From positions 1 to 9,544 of the forward strand of contig CATISE010000163.1 in assembly GCA_949538655.1 (NCBI GenBank): a stretch of DNA of 9,544 nt, read 5' to 3'. The number at the start of each line of letters is the position of its first letter. The stretch's first letter is position 1. The DNA comes from Marine Group II euryarchaeote MED-G33. Its GTDB lineage: Archaea; Thermoplasmatota; Poseidoniia; Poseidoniales; Thalassarchaeaceae. Positions 7,066-9,544 of this stretch are shown here, in pieces. The position numbers and the translations under genes are program-made. The notes beneath the pieces are model-generated. The model was not told where the DNA came from, did no database searches, and saw nothing but the letters and a program-made list of their open reading frames with translations.

Positions 7066-8121
7066 ATGGTCGAGTATAGAGGCGAGATACGACGATTGAT
7101 TGAGCGCCTCTCTCATGCTGGTGTTCCAATGAATTCGAGTATTTCTGCCGCCATGCGTTCAGTCGATGTTGGAGAGTATACCGATTACGAATTAGATCCT
7201 TTTTGGCACGACCGACCACTTGTGTTTCTGGAAACCAGTAAAGGCGGTGTCAAAACAATATCTGCACCACATATGATTGCCAAAATGCTGTTCCATCTTG
7301 AATTGGCTCCTGGACAAGAGGTCCTCATTTTAGGTGCCAAAGGAGGCTATATCGCATCACTCATCGCTCACATAGTGGGTCCTGAGGGTGGAGTGGTGGT
7401 TGTCGACCCCTCAAGAGAGGTTGTCGATCACGTACGAGATCGACTCTCATCAATCACGGAAACTCATACCGTTCGCGTTCGGAAAATGAGACAACTTACC
7501 CATTGCCCACCCCAACTCCCTGAACCCCTCGACCGTGTTTTGGTGACCGGTTCTCTGGAATCACTGCCGAATTGGCTCGAATCCAGAATCGCAGAAGGTG
7601 GTTTTACCATCGCACCCATTGGGGGTCGTTTTTCTCAGCATCTGGTCAAGCGTGAGCGAATTCAAGAAGGTTGGTTGGACACTGACCTCGGGGGGGTCCT
7701 GTTCGGCCCCGTCGATATTGCTGATACAGAACCTGAACCGTTGTCAGCCAAAACCCTGGCTGAGTTGCTACGTGAAGGTGCAATATTGGGTGACGAAATT
7801 GGTATGTTCAATGATCATATTCTCGGGCGTTTAAATCATCTTTCAGAGGCTCTCGATTCTTTACCTGAGGATTTGCCACCTTTGCCTGATCCGGGAAAAT
7901 TGGAAGACGAACCTCCTTGGGCGTTGGATTCAGATACGTGGGAAGATGAAACCCACCCGGTTACAGATTTACTCAGTGCCGAAATGGATTGGCTAGGCGA
8001 CGTCTGGCAATTACTCATCACCCTTGTCGATGTACGGTTGATGCAACCTGGTCGACCCGATGCTGATGATGATGAAGCTCCAATTGGGGGCTTTGGCAGA
8101 CACGGCGACCTCATCCCGTGA
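7066..8121 (+). CDS. pcm: Protein-L-isoaspartate O-methyltransferase-like protein with C-terminal extension
   Basis: Residues 1 to about 220 match the PIMT family, whose canonical members use S-adenosylmethionine to methylate isoaspartyl residues and start their repair. Visible family marks are AAMRSV (28-33), TISAPHM (64-70, including the family's conserved serine), VLILGAKGGY (86-95, motif I), VVVDPS (111-116), DRVLVT (156-161), GGFTIAPIGG (178-187) and FGPVDI (213-218). Several sites are altered: the usual glycine-rich motif I, which reads E-I-G-T-G-S-G-Y, is L-G-A-K-G-G-Y here, and the Asp-Gly normally after the fourth strand is missing. Residues about 222-351 are an acidic, proline-rich extension not seen in standard PIMTs of about 210-230 residues. 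The family assignment is firm; catalytic competence is not, and pcm names the family only. It leads a run with a HEAT protein and PepE. A run of seven G at 7690-7696 is a possible sequencing or slippage site, though the frame continues correctly past it. Confidence 0.75.
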   Translation: MVEYRGEIRRLIERLSHAGVPMNSSISAAMRSVDVGEYTDYELDPFWHDRPLVFLETSKGGVKTISAPHMIAKMLFHLELAPGQEVLILGAKGGYIASLIAHIVGPEGGVVVVDPSREVVDHVRDRLSSITETHTVRVRKMRQLTHCPPQLPEPLDRVLVTGSLESLPNWLESRIAEGGFTIAPIGGRFSQHLVKRERIQEGWLDTDLGGVLFGPVDIADTEPEPLSAKTLAELLREGAILGDEIGMFNDHILGRLNHLSEALDSLPEDLPPLPDPGKLEDEPPWALDSDTWEDETHPVTDLLSAEMDWLGDVWQLLITLVDVRLMQPGRPDADDDEAPIGGFGRHGDLIP

Positions 8122-8124
8122 ACG

Positions 8125-8132
8125 CTATACAT
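8125..8132 (+). promoter_or_regulatory. Weak TATA-like element before the HEAT-repeat gene
   Basis: CTATACAT begins four bases after the PIMT-like stop codon. Its centre is about 32 bases before an ATG at 8161 that is an alternative start for the HEAT gene, close to the spacing expected for a short-leader archaeal transcript. If real it would give the HEAT gene its own promoter and exclude the ATG at 8131, which overlaps the element. It is a single weak motif match. Confidence 0.2.
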
Positions 8133-9144
8133 GGGGCCGGGCCTCCTGCACTTGGGCCTGATGCTACGACACGAACTTGAACGGCTGAAGCACAAGGATG
8201 TGCGTCAGCGAAGAATGGCCGTCCGCCGTCTTTTCGAGATAGATGATCCGGCCGCCTTGGCGACATTCATCGAGTTGCTGGATGCCGATGATGAGTGGTT
8301 TGTAGAGAAAGCGATTGACGCGATTCGAAATTGGGTAGACGGCAGTAACCGGAAGGTCATCGTATCACTTTCAGTCCGTAATGAGGTCCGATTGCGACTG
8401 CTCGCGGCGGAACTTTCACCTCGCATCGGTTCCGAAGCTCTATCGGTTCTTTCCACACTCTGTTCCGATTCCGATTCTTCCGTTTGTCGAGAAGCCTGGA
8501 GATCCCGTCTGAAAATCGATTCAGGAACCATTCCAGTTGCCATCGAAAGTGATGATCACACCATTCGAAAGTTGGCCATCTCTCATTCAGGCGACCCGGA
8601 AATTCTTGAACAAATGTTGTCCGACTCACACCCCCGTGTTCGTGAAGCCGCATTAGATCAGATGATTTTAATCAAACATTCACCCGAAGTATTGGATCAA
8701 TTGTTTGACAGCCCTCTTCGCCTCAAGGCCGCAATCTTGCGGTTCCCTTCTTTGATTGAATCACAGCAAACTTCTACCATTTCGGGTTTGTGTACAGACC
8801 CAGAACCCGCCCTACGGAAAGTAATTGCAAATCATTTGGACGAAGTCGATTGGTTTGATTGGCCTGATGTCTGTCTGGCTGCCAAAGAGAGTAAAGATCC
8901 GTATTTGTTACCACGTTTACTGCGTTCGCGTAGGGAACCACAAGCCGATAAAATGCAATTCGAATTATTGAAAAATGGCCACGATATTTCGCGTACTAGA
9001 ATGCTCGAGTATCTTCATGGTCGATCGATTTCAGATTCCATATCTGATTTACTTCCTCTGTTGGTCGAAGATTCCAATCCCTTGATTGCTCAGGCTGCAG
9101 GCAGCCTGATATCCGATTCAAAAGCATTGGAGGGTCAAATTTGA
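8131..9144 (+). CDS. HEAT-repeat (PBS-lyase-like) protein
   Basis: The protein is almost entirely helical and shows degenerate HEAT/PBS-lyase-type repeats of about 30 residues. Clear examples are VRQRRMAVRRLFEIDDPAAL near 24-43, EWFVEKAIDAIRNW near 54-67, HTIRKLAIS near 142-150 and HPRVREAALDQM near 165-176, with a further helical pair near the C-terminus (NPLIAQAAGSLI). Such repeats form curved solenoids for protein binding; no catalytic motif, signal peptide or membrane helix is visible. A scaffold or adaptor role is inferred. It starts nine bases after the PIMT-like stop if ATG 8131 is used, with only a weak GTGA at 8118-8121. ATG at 8161 (residue 11) is an alternative beginning MLRHELERL that removes a non-HEAT-like glycine-rich stretch. 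Its stop overlaps the pepE start, implying cotranscription. Confidence 0.8.
   Translation: MGPGLLHLGLMLRHELERLKHKDVRQRRMAVRRLFEIDDPAALATFIELLDADDEWFVEKAIDAIRNWVDGSNRKVIVSLSVRNEVRLRLLAAELSPRIGSEALSVLSTLCSDSDSSVCREAWRSRLKIDSGTIPVAIESDDHTIRKLAISHSGDPEILEQMLSDSHPRVREAALDQMILIKHSPEVLDQLFDSPLRLKAAILRFPSLIESQQTSTISGLCTDPEPALRKVIANHLDEVDWFDWPDVCLAAKESKDPYLLPRLLRSRREPQADKMQFELLKNGHDISRTRMLEYLHGRSISDSISDLLPLLVEDSNPLIAQAAGSLISDSKALEGQI
9129..9135 (+). promoter_or_regulatory. Shine-Dalgarno that fixes the TTG start of pepE
   Basis: GGAGGGT lies inside the last codons of the HEAT gene and ends five bases before TTG at 9141. It is among the strongest Shine-Dalgarno-like sites seen at a gene start in this window. 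It supports the rare TTG start and translational coupling through the TTGA overlap, where the TGA stop of the HEAT gene lies inside the pepE start. Confidence 0.7.
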
Positions 9145-9544
9145 GACTATTATTGGGTAGTGGTGGTCTGAGGAGTGAGGCTCGAAGAGCCATCTATTTC
9201 GAAGAGATGAAGAATCATTTCACAGGTTGTGATGAAGTTGTTTTCATCCCGTATGCCGGTAGTGATCATGCTGATTACACTTCAAAAATAATCGATTTTT
9301 CCCTGCCGAGCGGTGTGAACCTTCGGGGTATCGAAACCTTTGATGACCCCTATGATGCCATCACTCAAGCCCAAGGAATCTATGTTGGTGGTGGAAACAC
9401 CTTCCTATTGACCAAAGGTCTGCATGAGAAAAACCTGATCGAAATTGTCCGTAAACGTGTTCTCGATGGGATGCCATACATGGGGGTAAGCGCTGGAGCG
9501 AATGTTGCTTGCCCGACAATGCAAACGACCAACGATATGCCAAT
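9141..9544 (+). CDS. pepE: Peptidase E (alpha-aspartyl dipeptidase, family S51), 3' end outside window
   Basis: Cytoplasmic serine peptidase of family S51 that cleaves dipeptides with N-terminal aspartate (Asp-X). The first 134 codons are present. The protein opens RLLLGSGGLRSEARRA after a TTG-encoded initiator Met, followed by VVFIPYAGSDHADYT and YVGGGNTFLL. The nucleophile-elbow motif GVSAGANVACP puts the candidate catalytic serine at residue 117, close to Ser120 of Salmonella PepE. It continues TTNDMP just as in bacterial PepE, which separates it from cyanophycinase, another S51 member. The TTG start is supported by GGAGGGT at 9129-9135, overlap with the preceding stop, and alignment of the family's N-terminal strand. 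The missing 3' part should carry the catalytic histidine. It is the third gene of the run with the PIMT-like and HEAT genes. Confidence 0.92.
   Translation, partial: MRLLLGSGGLRSEARRAIYFEEMKNHFTGCDEVVFIPYAGSDHADYTSKIIDFSLPSGVNLRGIETFDDPYDAITQAQGIYVGGGNTFLLTKGLHEKNLIEIVRKRVLDGMPYMGVSAGANVACPTMQTTNDMP

Noticed and set aside
6676..7116. 146-codon minus-strand open frame crossing pncC, the tRNA and the PIMT-like start
   Set aside because: A protein frame spanning an entire tRNA gene and the ends of two supported genes is a shadow; its Ser/Val-rich translation has no family resemblance.
8205..8543. 112-codon minus-strand open frame inside the HEAT gene, and a similar one at 8357-8653
   Set aside because: Ser/Arg-rich translations typical of the complement of coding DNA, opposite clear HEAT repeats.
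9141..9544. Cyanophycinase as an alternative identity for the S51 protein
   Set aside because: The SAGANVACP...TTNDMP signature and the RLLLGSGGL start match peptidase E rather than cyanophycinase.

Overview
The window looks like chromosomal DNA of a euryarchaeon. The best marker is the gene at 4547-6091 (minus), a small subunit of archaeal family D DNA polymerase (DP1), which bacteria lack. A tRNA gene without an encoded CCA end, short intergenic gaps and weak or absent ribosome binding sites at most starts also fit. Roughly balanced base composition, a very large secreted alpha-glucanase with a C-terminal membrane anchor, and a bacterial-type peptidase E together suggest a marine planktonic lineage such as Marine Group II (Poseidoniales). 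That placement is inference from gene content, not a measured phylogeny.

Layout. (1) 75-4550, plus: a 1491-residue surface-anchored GH57 amylopullulanase-like enzyme with signal peptide, N-terminal sugar-binding-like domain, GH57 catalytic domain, two further glucodextranase/DOMON-like beta domains, two fibronectin-III-like domains, an acidic linker, one membrane helix and a short cytoplasmic tail. (2) 4547-6091, minus: DP1, convergent with the glucanase so that the two genes overlap at their stop codons. (3) 6092-6205: a divergent control region. (4) 6206-6913, plus: a CinA C-terminal-type nicotinamide-nucleotide amidase (PncC) with an unusual acidic C-terminal extension. (5) 6914-6986, minus: tRNA-Val(UAC), whose 3' end directly touches the pncC stop codon and which has a U-U mismatch in its acceptor stem. 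(6) 7066 to the window end, plus: a compact three-gene run encoding a divergent protein-L-isoaspartate O-methyltransferase-like protein with a long C-terminal extension, a HEAT-repeat protein, and peptidase E (alpha-aspartyl dipeptidase), the last cut off by the window edge.

How the genes may work together. The glucanase would degrade external starch- or glycogen-like polymers at the cell surface. DP1 supplies the proofreading subunit of the replicative polymerase. The right-hand genes share a damage-handling theme: PncC removes deamidated pyridine nucleotide, PIMT-like proteins act on isoaspartyl residues, and PepE hydrolyses Asp-X dipeptides. The HEAT protein between the last two may be a scaffold. 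This link is inferred from gene order and family knowledge. I saw no mobile element, CRISPR array or phage gene. The least ordinary items are the degenerate, extended PIMT-like protein in its HEAT/PepE cassette and the tRNA acceptor mismatch.
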